From the NCBI RefSeq assembly GCF_000013025.1, contig NC_008358.1, forward strand, positions 930,001 to 994,000: a DNA stretch of 64,000 nt. Reading direction: 5' to 3'. Source of the stretch: Hyphomonas neptunium ATCC 15444. Its GTDB lineage: Bacteria > Pseudomonadota > Alphaproteobacteria > Caulobacterales > Hyphomonadaceae. Made by a program: the position numbers and the translations under genes. Below the pieces are notes generated by a model. It had not been told where the DNA came from. It did not search any database and worked only from the letters and a program-made list of their open reading frames with translations. Every line of letters begins with the position of its first letter. Positions within the stretch are counted from its first letter, which is position 1. Shown piece by piece: positions 7,061 through 15,192 of the stretch.

Positions 7061-8461
7061 TCAGAACAGGTTGCCCTGCTCCCCTTTCCGGCGGGGGGCG
7101 GGCTTGGGTTTGGGGGCCGGCGGGGGCGTTTCGCCTTCAAAGGGGGCGGCCGTAATATCGCCGTCAGCAAAGGTCACGCGCAGCGTGTCGAGGGTCTGCG
7201 CCTGCGCGGCGTTGCGCACCAATTGCCCGCCAGTGTCGCGCACGATCACATAGCCGCGTTTCAGCGTGGCCTGATAGGACAGGGTTTCGAGCAGTTTGCC
7301 TTCGGAGGTCAGCGCTGCCTTCTTCTGGTCGATCAGGCGCATCAGGGCCGGCCGCGCGCGCACGGCGGTGTCGCGCAGACGCTGGCGCTGGCCGCGGATT
7401 TCCGCCTTCAGCGTGGCCGGTGACAACTGCAGGCGGGAGAGTTTGAGGCGCGCCCGCTGGGTCAGCGCCAGGGCCGCGCGGGGCAGGCTGGCGGAGGCGA
7501 AGTCCAGCCGCTGGCGCTTTGATTGCAAAAGGCTTTCTGGCCGGGGCAGGCGCGCGGCGGCCAGCTTGTCGCGGGACCGGGAAAGGGCGCGGGTGAGGGC
7601 GCGTTTCAGGCGCTGGCCGGATTCCTCAATGCCGAGCATCAGCTCGGTGCGCACCGGCACGGCGATCTCGGCTGCGCCTGTGGGCGTCGGCGCCCGCCGG
7701 TCGGAAACGTAATCGATCAGCGTGGTATCGGTCTCGTGCCCAACCGCTGAAATCAAAGGGATTTCACTCTCGAAAGCGGCCCGCACGACCACCTCCTCAT
7801 TGAACGGCCAAAGGTCTTCAATCGACCCGCCGCCCCGCGCCACGATCAGCACATCGGGCCGATCCGCCCCCGTCATCGCGTTGAACCCCCGGATGCCGGC
7901 AGTCACTTGGCTTGCCGCCTGCTCGCCCTGAACCAGAGCCGGCCAGACGATGACGCGGACGGGAAACCGCTCGCGAATCCGGTGCAGAATGTCCCGGATC
8001 ACCGCGCCAGTGGGGGAAGTGATCACCCCGATGGTGCGCGGCATATAGGGGATCGGCTTCTTGTGGGCCTGATCGAACAGGCCCTCCGCCGCGAGCTTTT
8101 TCTTGCGCTCTTCTAGCAGCTGCATCAGCGCGCCCGCCCCGGCGGGCCGCATCGTGCTGGCGATCATCTGATAGGCGGAGCGGCCCTCATAGGTGGAGAG
8201 GCGCCCTGTGGCGACCACTTCCAGGCCTTCCTCAGGCCGGAAGGTCAGCCGGTCGACCTGCCCGCGCCACATGATGGTGTTGAGCACCGCCTTGTCGTCC
8301 TTTAGGTCGGCATACATGTGGCCGGATTTGGCAATCGTCACCCGGCCAAGTTCGCCGCGCACGGTCACCTGATCGTAATTGGTCTCAATCGTCCGCTTCA
8401 GGCTCGCGGCGAGTTCCGAAACGGTGAGCTCAGGGTGATTGGTCGTGGGCGAGTCAGGCAT
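7061..8461 (-). CDS. xseA: Exodeoxyribonuclease VII large subunit
   Basis: A 466-residue XseA, close to the usual ~450. The N-terminal OB-fold reads LTVSELAASLKRTIE, then VTVRGELGRV and GHMYADLKDD. The catalytic domain has IGVITSPTGAVIRDIL, the DVLIVARGGGSIEDLWPFNEE motif with invariant Arg-Gly-Gly-Gly-Ser, and SAVGHETDTTLID. It makes single-strand-specific cuts from both ends, in complex with the small XseB subunit, which is not in the window. I chose ATG 8461; ATG 8488 in the same frame is possible and neither has a good ribosome site. It diverges from the methyltransferase over ~250 bases. Confidence 0.95.
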   Translation of the reverse strand: MPDSPTTNHPELTVSELAASLKRTIETNYDQVTVRGELGRVTIAKSGHMYADLKDDKAVLNTIMWRGQVDRLTFRPEEGLEVVATGRLSTYEGRSAYQMIASTMRPAGAGALMQLLEERKKKLAAEGLFDQAHKKPIPYMPRTIGVITSPTGAVIRDILHRIRERFPVRVIVWPALVQGEQAASQVTAGIRGFNAMTGADRPDVLIVARGGGSIEDLWPFNEEVVVRAAFESEIPLISAVGHETDTTLIDYVSDRRAPTPTGAAEIAVPVRTELMLGIEESGQRLKRALTRALSRSRDKLAAARLPRPESLLQSKRQRLDFASASLPRAALALTQRARLKLSRLQLSPATLKAEIRGQRQRLRDTAVRARPALMRLIDQKKAALTSEGKLLETLSYQATLKRGYVIVRDTGGQLVRNAAQAQTLDTLRVTFADGDITAAPFEGETPPPAPKPKPAPRRKGEQGNLF

Positions 8462-8708
8462 GGGCTGGTTCTGGACCGGCTGGCCCATGAGGGCAAGATG
8501 GCGCCTCCGCCAAGGCCAGCCTTGCGCGTTGATCTGCCAAGGCGTACGCCTGTCAGCAGAACTGTTTTCAATACATATCGCACGCGGGCGGATCAGACCG
8601 TCATCGCCATTGCCCTGTTTTTTCGTCCATTTTTCCAGACGGTGTCTGGAGGTTGAGTAGGCCGGCGCGCATCCCGCGCGCCCGCAGGCAATGATGAAAG
8701 CATGGGCG

Positions 8709-9557
8709 ATGACCAATCAGACCGGCGGCGCGGCCGTTCCTCCCGCCAACCCGAACCAGGCCCTCTGGGAAAAGGGAGACTTCACCCGGATCGCCCAGAC
8801 CATGCGCGCCAGCGGCGAAGCGCTGGTCCAATCCCTCGGCATCCAGAAGGGCCATAAGGTGCTCGACCTTGGCTGCGGAGACGGCACTACGGCGCTCCCG
8901 GCGGCGCGCCTGGGCGCAGAGGTTCTGGGCGTTGATATTGCCAGCAACCTTGTGGCCGCGGGCAACCGCCGCGCGGCAGAGGAAGGCCTAAAGACGTGCC
9001 GCTTCCAGCAGGGTGATGCCAGCCATCTCAGCGGTATAGAAGATGCCACGTTTGACCAAGTCGTCAGCATCTTCGGCGCCATGTTCGCCCCCCGCCCTCA
9101 GGATGTTGCCAAGGAAATGGTGCGCGTCACCCGGCCCGGCGGGCAGATCGTGATGGGCAACTGGATACCGGGCGATCCCACGCTCGTGGCGCAGATTCTC
9201 AGGATCAGCGCGGCCTATTCGCCCCTGCCGCCGGAAGGCTCTGTCAGCCCGGTTCTCTGGGGCGTCGCCGCCGAGGCCACAAACCGCTTTGTTACGGCAG
9301 GCGCCCCGCCTGACCAGATAAGCTGTGAGCCTCAGACCTACACGTTTGATTTTGCAGGCACCCCGACCGAATTCGTCGGCGTCTTCCGCGACTTCTACGG
9401 CCCAACCATGAACGCGTTTGCGGCTGCGGCGGCTGCCGGAAAGGCCGATGGCCTCCAACAGGAGCTGGAGGCGCTTTTCCTTCAGCAGAACTCCAGCAAG
9501 GCGCCTGATCGGACGGTCATCCCGGCGACATTTCTTAAAGTTACGGTGAAGGTGTGA
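8709..9557 (+). CDS. Class I SAM-dependent methyltransferase
   Basis: The 282-residue protein has the class I methyltransferase Rossmann core: motif I VLDLGCGDGTTALPAA, the acidic end of strand 2 in LGVDIAS, motif II QGDASHL with DQVVSIFGAMFAP, and motif III ARVTRPGG-like RVTRPGGQIVMGNW. The layout is like methyltransferase-25/UbiE-type small-molecule methyltransferases; the substrate is not evident. ATG 8709 is chosen because the core begins soon after; an upstream ATG at 8691 adds six residues. It precedes purD by 68 bases on the same strand but need not be functionally linked to it. Confidence 0.85.
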   Translation: MTNQTGGAAVPPANPNQALWEKGDFTRIAQTMRASGEALVQSLGIQKGHKVLDLGCGDGTTALPAARLGAEVLGVDIASNLVAAGNRRAAEEGLKTCRFQQGDASHLSGIEDATFDQVVSIFGAMFAPRPQDVAKEMVRVTRPGGQIVMGNWIPGDPTLVAQILRISAAYSPLPPEGSVSPVLWGVAAEATNRFVTAGAPPDQISCEPQTYTFDFAGTPTEFVGVFRDFYGPTMNAFAAAAAAGKADGLQQELEALFLQQNSSKAPDRTVIPATFLKVTVKV

Positions 9558-9625
9558 GGCCATAACGGCGCAGATCGGCGAGTTGCTCTTGATCTTGGCG
9601 GCGCTCCCGCGCAACAAGCCGCCCC

Positions 9626-10918
9626 ATGAACATACTCCTGATCGGATCGGGCGGCCGTGAACACGCCCTGGCCTGGAAGATGGCGCAATCGCCGCTGGTA
9701 GACGTGGTGCATTGCGCGCCCGGCAATCCCGGCATGGACGAGATTGGCCCCTGTTTTGACGTGGCCGCCGATGATGTGGACGGCCTCGTAAAGCTCGCCC
9801 TCCAGATCGAGCCGGACCTGATCGTGATTGGCCCCGAGGCCCCCCTCGCGCTCGGCCTGTCAGACATCCTGCGCGCCCGTGGCTTTGACGTCTTCGGCCC
9901 CTCCAGAGAGGCCGCCCAGCTGGAAGCCTCTAAGGCCTTCTCCAAGGCGCGGATGACGAAATACGGCGTCCCAACAGCGGCCTATGATGAGTTTACCGCT
10001 GCCGCCCCCGCCAAGGCCTTCCTGCGCAAGATGCGCGCGCCTTATGTGCTGAAAGCCGATGGCCTCGCTGCCGGCAAAGGCGTGGTGATCGCGCAGACGC
10101 TGGAAGAGGCAGACGCCGAAATCGACGAGATGCTGTCGGGCAAGTTCGGCTCGGCCTCTGCCACTCTGGTGATCGAAGAGTTCATGGAGGGCGAGGAAGC
10201 CAGCGTGTTCGTCATCACCGATGGCGAAGGCGCGATCTATCTGCCCGCCGCGCAGGACCATAAGCGCGTCGGCGGTGGCGACACCGGCCCCAACACCGGC
10301 GGCATGGGCGCCTATGCCCCCGCCCCGGTCGTCAGTGAAGAGATCATGGCGCGCGTAAAGTGCGAGATTGCCGCGCCGATGCTGAAGGGCATGGCGAAAG
10401 ACGGCATGCCCTATCAGGGCGTGCTCTATATCGGCGTCATGGTCACGCCCGAAGGCCCCAAGGTTGTCGAGTTCAATGCGCGCTTCGGAGACCCTGAATG
10501 CCAGGTGCTGATGAAGGGCCTGACGGGCGACATTGTTCCGGCGATCCTCGTGGCGGCAACCGGCGGCCTGAAGGGCGCCGAAGAGGCGTTTGAAGCGCTG
10601 CTGGACCTGGACAACTTCCAGCCGGCCGCCACCGTCGTGCTCGCCGCTAACGGCTATCCGGGCAGCTATGAAAAAGGCAGCGTCATTGAGGGCGTCAAGG
10701 AGGCAAGCGCGCTCGAAGGCGTCACCGTTTTTCATGCGGGCACGGATGTTACCGAAGGCGGAAAGCTCGTCGCCAAAGGCGGGCGCGTGTTGAACGTCAC
10801 TGCCAGCGGGTCCACCTTGCGCGAAGCGATCGACCGTGCCTATGCGGGCGTGGACGCCATTGACTGGCCGGGCGGTTTCTGCCGCCGGGACATTGGCTGG
10901 CGGGCGCTGAAGCCTTAA
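9626..10918 (+). CDS. purD: Phosphoribosylamine--glycine ligase (GAR synthetase)
   Basis: A 430-residue PurD covering the full family. It has the N-domain start MNILLIGSGGREHALAWK, then APGNPGM and DLIVIGPEAPLA. The ATP-grasp part contains LKADGLAAGKGV, VIEEFMEGEEASVF, and the signature RFGDPECQ near residue 290. The C-terminal domain has GYPGSYEKG and the late LNVTASGSTL. It joins 5-phosphoribosylamine and glycine using ATP in purine synthesis. purD lying close to xseA, divergently, is a familiar alphaproteobacterial neighbourhood. Its TAA overlaps the stop of the convergent dehydrogenase in a shared TTAA. Confidence 0.97.
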   Translation: MNILLIGSGGREHALAWKMAQSPLVDVVHCAPGNPGMDEIGPCFDVAADDVDGLVKLALQIEPDLIVIGPEAPLALGLSDILRARGFDVFGPSREAAQLEASKAFSKARMTKYGVPTAAYDEFTAAAPAKAFLRKMRAPYVLKADGLAAGKGVVIAQTLEEADAEIDEMLSGKFGSASATLVIEEFMEGEEASVFVITDGEGAIYLPAAQDHKRVGGGDTGPNTGGMGAYAPAPVVSEEIMARVKCEIAAPMLKGMAKDGMPYQGVLYIGVMVTPEGPKVVEFNARFGDPECQVLMKGLTGDIVPAILVAATGGLKGAEEAFEALLDLDNFQPAATVVLAANGYPGSYEKGSVIEGVKEASALEGVTVFHAGTDVTEGGKLVAKGGRVLNVTASGSTLREAIDRAYAGVDAIDWPGGFCRRDIGWRALKP

Positions 10919-11976
10919 GCGTTCGGATCAATCAGTATCTTGATTTCGCTGGGGCTGCTGGCGAGGCTGTCGAAGGCGGCTTCGGTGTTCGCCAGCGGTT
11001 GACGGCTGGTGATGAGGCGGGCGGCTTTATCCGGGTGGGCCTCGATCATGGCGAGGGCGGCGGCGAACTCTTCAGGGCGGTAGGCAAAGCTGAATTCGAG
11101 CGTCAGTTCGCGCAGGATACCGTCGAGCGGGGTCAGCTTTTCCTCATGCGGGCAGACCCCGGCGACGATGATGTGGCTGTGCGGCGGGGCGCCTTTGATG
11201 ACCTGATCGATCAGGCCTTGCGCGCCCGTGCATTCGAAGATGTTCGCGCCCGGCGGCAGGCCGCGGAAATCCCGTTCCAGCAGGGGCGACATTGGAAATG
11301 GCTGGAGCCCGAGATCGCCCCAATGCGTGAAGGCGGAGTCTGCACGCGGATCTATGACAATATCCGCCCCCAGAAGACTTGCGGCGTGGCGGCGCTCAGC
11401 AGAAAAGTCCGCCGCCAGGATCGGCCCGCGCCCCTGCAGGCTGAGGGAGAGGATCACGGCAAGACCCACCGGCCCGCAGCCGATGACAACATTGGGCGCC
11501 CGGTTGCGGCTTGCCAGATTGGCAGCATGAAGGCCCACGGCGAGCGGCTCGGTGAGGGCGGCAAGGTCGTGGGGCACGCCGTCTGGAATACGGAAGCTGC
11601 GGGAAGCGTCGATACATGAGAGTTCCGCCAGGCCGCCGCCATGGGCGGGGGAAAGCCCGATGGTCTGGGGGCCTTCATGCGTGTGCGTGAAGGGAAGGCC
11701 TGTAATGATGTCCCCTGCCTTCAATCTGGTATCGGTTCCCGGCGCGATACCGATGATTTCGGCGGAAAATTCGTGGCCGGGAATGATGGCGGGCATCTGG
11801 CCTTGCGCCTCGGGCGGCAGGGTATCGGCCATCGCGGCCATCTGCTTGCGGGCGCTGAGGTCGCTGCCGCAGATGCCGGTGAAGATCGGGCGGACGAGGA
11901 GCTGTCCCGCCAGCGGTGACGGGTCCGGCATCTGGCGGATGCGGATGGAATTGCCCTGAAGCACAGCGGCGCGCAT
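10915..11976 (-). CDS. Zinc-dependent medium-chain alcohol dehydrogenase
   Basis: The 353-residue protein is an MDR-superfamily alcohol/threonine/sorbitol dehydrogenase-like enzyme. It shows GICGSDLSA with the catalytic zinc Cys, IIPGHEFSAEIIG with zinc His-Glu, ALTEPLAVGLHA with the third zinc ligand Glu, and the Rossmann stretch NVVIGCGPVGLAVILS. The four-cysteine structural-zinc lobe is not obvious. The start at 11976 is supported by AGGATTAGAGATC; the longer upstream frame lies inside the SDR gene. It is the last gene of a three-gene operon (cupin, SDR, ADH), implying two successive oxidations of one substrate. Confidence 0.87.
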   Translation of the reverse strand: MRAAVLQGNSIRIRQMPDPSPLAGQLLVRPIFTGICGSDLSARKQMAAMADTLPPEAQGQMPAIIPGHEFSAEIIGIAPGTDTRLKAGDIITGLPFTHTHEGPQTIGLSPAHGGGLAELSCIDASRSFRIPDGVPHDLAALTEPLAVGLHAANLASRNRAPNVVIGCGPVGLAVILSLSLQGRGPILAADFSAERRHAASLLGADIVIDPRADSAFTHWGDLGLQPFPMSPLLERDFRGLPPGANIFECTGAQGLIDQVIKGAPPHSHIIVAGVCPHEEKLTPLDGILRELTLEFSFAYRPEEFAAALAMIEAHPDKAARLITSRQPLANTEAAFDSLASSPSEIKILIDPNA

Positions 11977-12004
11977 GATCTCTAATCCTGATTTCCTGGA
12001 AGTT

Positions 12005-12793
12005 TCAGTTCTCGGGCGGCAGGGCGAACTGGGCGACTTCCGGCTGGCCGGTATGGGCGGTGCGTCCGCCATCGGCGACCATGATGGTGCCGGTGACATA
12101 GGAGGCATCATCCGAGGCGAGGAAGGCCACGACACTGGCCATCTCTTCAGGCTGAGCCGCCCGCTCCATGGGGATGCGTTTGAGCCAGTCTTCCCGAAGG
12201 CCGGGCATTTGCTGCACGCCCGCCGTGATCGGCGTTTCGACAAGGCCGGGGCAGAGCGCGTTGACACGGATACCGTCCCGGCCATGATCGACGGCGAGGG
12301 CGCGGGTGTAATTCACTACGGCGCCCTTGGCGGCGTTATAGGCGGCGAAGCGATAGTCTCCGCCCAGGCCGGAGATGGAGGCGGTGTTCACGATGGCGCT
12401 CCCGCGCGGCATGTGGGGAATGGCGAAGTGGCAGGCATAATAGACACTGTGCAGATCAATCGCGATGACGCGTTCCCATTCCGCGGGCTGAATTTCCACG
12501 CTGGTGCCAAAGCTGCCGATGCCGGCATTGTTGAAGAGGATGTCGATGCGCCCATGGCGCTCCACAGCCGCCTTGACGAGGGCTTCAACCTCGGCAGCGC
12601 TGGACACATCGCACTTGACCGCCATGGCCGTGGGGCCAAGGTCTGCGGCGATGGATTTGCCGCCATTGTCGTTTACGTCTGCGAGGACAACATGAGCGCC
12701 TTCGCGGGCTAGAAGGCGGGCGGTCGCCGCGCCGATGCCGGAGGCGGCGCCGGTGATGACGGCGACTTTGTTTTCAAATCTCTTGCGGGTCAT
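12005..12793 (-). CDS. Short-chain dehydrogenase/reductase
   Basis: A 262-residue classical SDR. The cofactor motif is TGAASGIGAATARLL, with ADVNDN suggesting NAD(H) preference from the Asp after strand 2. NNAG follows at the end of strand 4, then the catalytic Ser in TASISG and Tyr-x-x-x-Lys in YNAAKGA. The C-terminal region has CPGLVETPI and FLASDDASYVTGTIMVADGG. It belongs to the operon with the cupin gene upstream (13-base gap) and the ADH downstream (28-base gap), facing the TetR gene. Substrate unknown. Confidence 0.92.
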   Translation of the reverse strand: MTRKRFENKVAVITGAASGIGAATARLLAREGAHVVLADVNDNGGKSIAADLGPTAMAVKCDVSSAAEVEALVKAAVERHGRIDILFNNAGIGSFGTSVEIQPAEWERVIAIDLHSVYYACHFAIPHMPRGSAIVNTASISGLGGDYRFAAYNAAKGAVVNYTRALAVDHGRDGIRVNALCPGLVETPITAGVQQMPGLREDWLKRIPMERAAQPEEMASVVAFLASDDASYVTGTIMVADGGRTAHTGQPEVAQFALPPEN

Positions 12794-12806
12794 GGGAAAG
12801 CTCGCT

Positions 12807-13343
12807 TCAGCGCGCGGCGCTGGGCGGGGTTTCGGTGGCCCAGGCCGGGCGGCGTTCCTTGATCACATCGGTGATCTTGGCCCAGGCGGGCAGGGTTTTT
12901 GCCATGAATTTGATGTCGAAGGATTCCTCGCCGCGGAACTCCAGCACCTCGACGCCCTCGGGGCCGGGCGTGTAGCGATAGGCCTTGCCTGCGCCGATGA
13001 AGAAACCATCGCCTGCCCCGAGTGTTTCGGTGCCAAGCTGGAGCGTGCCGGCGACGATGTAGTAAAGGCAGTCCGCATTGTGCGTATGCAGAGGGAGCGG
13101 AAAGCCACTCTTGAACCAGGCATGGGTGAGGCTGAAACCGGGGCGGGAGAAGAGCGTCTTGACGGCATTGCCTTCGGCAAAGCCAGCCTCCAGCGCGCCG
13201 CTGATGCCGGCCTGCATATCCTCGTTGAGATCAGCGACTTCCATATGCCCGGTCTCGTCGAGCGTAGGCGAAGAGGCAAAACGGAAGATTTCCATGCCGG
13301 GGCCGGCGCTGGCGGACGGGTCTCTGGTGGCAGCGTTTGTCAT
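12807..13343 (-). CDS. Cupin-domain protein
   Basis: The 178-residue product contains a single conserved cupin barrel. The first motif is seen in PLPLHTHNADCLYYIVAGTLQLG, and the second in GDGFFIGAGKAYRYTPGPEGVEVLEF. Metal-binding His residues and the Gly spacing fit the fold. Such proteins act as dioxygenases, isomerases or small-ligand sensors. The start at 13343 is set by GGGAGGAAC upstream; the longer frame has Arg-rich non-family residues. It is the first gene of the operon whose promoter region carries the TetR-type palindrome. Confidence 0.8.
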   Translation of the reverse strand: MTNAATRDPSASAGPGMEIFRFASSPTLDETGHMEVADLNEDMQAGISGALEAGFAEGNAVKTLFSRPGFSLTHAWFKSGFPLPLHTHNADCLYYIVAGTLQLGTETLGAGDGFFIGAGKAYRYTPGPEGVEVLEFRGEESFDIKFMAKTLPAWAKITDVIKERRPAWATETPPSAAR

Positions 13344-13441
13344 GATCGGGTTCCTCCCAGCCGGTTTTCCTGTACTGGGGCGCTTTGCGCGCCTCCGGCG
13401 CTGCGCCCGGCGGAGCAGCGATTTGATCAAGGCGTACCATG

Positions 13442-13487
13442 CGTCAACGAATAGTCAATGTTGACTATTTGGCGAGTCCGGTTGACG
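13442..13487. promoter_or_regulatory. Nested palindromic operator between the cupin operon and the TetR gene
   Basis: A perfect inverted repeat AATAGTCAATGTTGACTATT lies at 13450-13469, with 9-base arms around TG. It is flanked by a second pair, CGTCAAC (13442-13448) and GTTGACG (13481-13487). All arms share the core GTCAA/TTGAC. The position between divergent genes makes this the likely operator of the neighbouring TetR protein, controlling both its own gene and the ADH-SDR-cupin operon. Confidence 0.8.
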
Positions 13488-13520
13488 TTCCGCTTTTGTA
13501 GGGGCCTTATTTTGTCTGTT

Positions 13521-14183
13521 ATGCAGAATCGAACAGAAACCATTGGCCGCGATGTCTCTGCGCGGCGCCGGACAACCCGGCGCGGCGAGGAAACGCGGCG
13601 GCAACTGATCCAGGCAGCGGTCGAGTGTCTGTGCGAGCGCGGCTATGCGGCAACCTCAATTGAGGCTGTGATGGAGCGCGCCGGTGTCAGTCGTGGCTCG
13701 GTGCTGCATCAGTTCCCGACCCGGACGGCGCTGATCGCTGGCGCGATCGAGGCGGCGATGGAAATCATGATGGCCCATACGCGCGAGCGCATGCGCGATC
13801 TGCCCGACGCGGAAGCCCGCTATCGCGCGATGTGTGATGTCTTTTGGGAAACGCAGAAAATTCCCGAAGGCGCCGCCGTGACGGAGGCCCTGTTGGCCTC
13901 GCGCTGGGACGAAGCGCTCGCCGAGGCCATGCGCCCGGTTGCCATGCGGGTTGAGGCGGAGATTGACGATGACATGCGCGCGACTGCGCTGGCGGCGGGC
14001 GTGAAGGATGTGGAGGCCTGCGCCGTGCATGCACGCGTGCTGATCCTGACGCTGCGGGGCATCACGCTGGAACTGATGTATGACAAGGGCCGGGCAATGA
14101 TCCACCGCGCGCTGGATCAGGTGCGCGCCCAGCATGTGGTGCATTGCGAAGAGATGCTGGGGCCGGCCAAAAACCCAAGCTGA
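13521..14183 (+). CDS. TetR/AcrR family transcriptional regulator
   Basis: A 220-residue regulator. The N-terminal helix-turn-helix is typical: TRRQLIQAAVECLCERGYAATSIEAVMERAGVSRGSVLHQFPTR, roughly residues 26-69. The C-terminal ligand-binding half is helical and not assignable to a ligand. Start ATG 13521 is preferred because the track of upstream codons would run through the palindromic operator at 13450-13469. The gene diverges from the cupin-SDR-ADH operon, so it probably represses that operon and itself, released by an inducer related to the operon's substrate. It ends three bases from the convergent DUF3297 gene. Confidence 0.9.
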   Translation: MQNRTETIGRDVSARRRTTRRGEETRRQLIQAAVECLCERGYAATSIEAVMERAGVSRGSVLHQFPTRTALIAGAIEAAMEIMMAHTRERMRDLPDAEARYRAMCDVFWETQKIPEGAAVTEALLASRWDEALAEAMRPVAMRVEAEIDDDMRATALAAGVKDVEACAVHARVLILTLRGITLELMYDKGRAMIHRALDQVRAQHVVHCEEMLGPAKNPS

Positions 14184-14186
14184 GGC

Positions 14187-14435
14187 TCAGGCCGCCGGGT
14201 CTTCCTTGTACCAGACCTCTACGGGGCCTTTCAGCGTGAGCTGAAGCGGGCGGCCTTTGCGGTCTACGGCCTTGCCGGCTGAGACCTTTATCCAGCCCTC
14301 GGAGATGCAATACTCCTCGACGGTCGTTTTCTCTTCGCCGCGAAAGCGCACGCCGATGCCGCGCGCGAGCACGTCATAGTCGTAGAACGGGCTATCGGGA
14401 TAGATGGACAGGCGGTCGGGCGGTGTATCGGTCAT
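14187..14435 (-). CDS. DUF3297 family protein
   Basis: A small 82-residue acidic-to-neutral protein. It matches the DUF3297 family from end to end: TPPDRLSIYPDSPFYD, GIGVRFRGEEKTTVEEYCISEGWI, then VSAGKAVDRKGRPLQLTLKGPVE. The family is widespread in proteobacteria and has no assigned function. There is no signal peptide or membrane segment. It follows the L,D-transpeptidase gene on the same strand after 52 bases that contain a perfect TTCCCGCGCGGGAA palindrome. Confidence 0.88.
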   Translation of the reverse strand: MTDTPPDRLSIYPDSPFYDYDVLARGIGVRFRGEEKTTVEEYCISEGWIKVSAGKAVDRKGRPLQLTLKGPVEVWYKEDPAA

Positions 14436-14487
14436 GGGCGGCGGTTTAGCCTTCCCGCGCGGGAATAATCAAGAGGAATAGGCGGCG

Positions 14488-15078
14488 TCATTTGCCAATG
14501 AACAGGAAGGTTCCTTCCGGGACATCCTCCAGAAACGTGGCCAGATCGGCCTCTGAAAAGACGATACAGCCATTGGAGCGCCCAAGCTTGCCATAGCGCG
14601 CGAGGTGGTCAGGCTCGGCATAGCTGGCCGCATGGATGACGATAGCCCGGCTGCGCGCGGTCTGGTTGGTGTCATCCAGCCCATCGAGGCGCACGGATCG
14701 GCCGTGCTTGCCGTGATATGCCTCGGCAATACGAAAGGCGCCCTGCGGGCTGGCCTGAGATTCCGGTACGCTGGAAAAACTGTCCAGATAGCCGTCATGA
14801 TCGGGGTCTGAGCCAAGGCCGTGGGCTGCGCGGTAAGCAGTCACGGTCCCGGTTTCGAGGTTGACCACATAGAGGCGTTCTTCCCTCGAATGGCGGGAAT
14901 AATCCACAATGACGACCCGGCCGGTCTCGCCCGCCTCCCCGCCCTCATCTTGAAGGGCATTCAACGCCTGGGTCAGCAATTCTGGCCGGATCACCTGTTC
15001 CGGATCGAGGACCACAGCGAGAGAGGCAGGCGCCCATGAGAGAAAGAGCAGAAGAAACAGGGTGAACGCGCGTTTCAC
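14488..15078 (-). CDS. Murein L,D-transpeptidase catalytic-domain family protein
   Basis: The 196-residue precursor has a clear signal peptide (MKRAFTLFLLLFLSWAPASLA). The mature part matches the PF13645 murein L,D-transpeptidase-like family. It has VVIVDYSRHSREERLYVVNL, SPQGAFRIAEAYHGKHGRSVRL, then AIVIHAASYAE with His149, and GRSNGCIVF with Cys171, the YkuD-type catalytic Cys. It should act in the periplasm on peptidoglycan peptides or lipoprotein attachment. It diverges from the phosphotransferase gene at 15193, with 114 bases of shared promoter region. Confidence 0.88.
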   Translation of the reverse strand: MKRAFTLFLLLFLSWAPASLAVVLDPEQVIRPELLTQALNALQDEGGEAGETGRVVIVDYSRHSREERLYVVNLETGTVTAYRAAHGLGSDPDHDGYLDSFSSVPESQASPQGAFRIAEAYHGKHGRSVRLDGLDDTNQTARSRAIVIHAASYAEPDHLARYGKLGRSNGCIVFSEADLATFLEDVPEGTFLFIGK

Positions 15079-15192
15079 AGTCGGCCTCTCTCAACAAGGC
15101 GCACGCCCCTGTACCTCGCGGCAGGTCTTGGCGCAGCGTCTTCAATCGGTATGGTAACAGCTAAAATCCGGCAGAATTGAGAGAGACCTAAA

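Noticed and set aside
11977-12285. N-terminal extension of the Zn-alcohol dehydrogenase
   Set aside because: The extension is Ser/Pro-rich and lies within the SDR gene; ATG 11976 has a ribosome site and begins the family domain.
13458-13520. Earlier start for the TetR gene
   Set aside because: The extra codons run through the perfect palindrome at 13450-13469, which is better explained as an operator.
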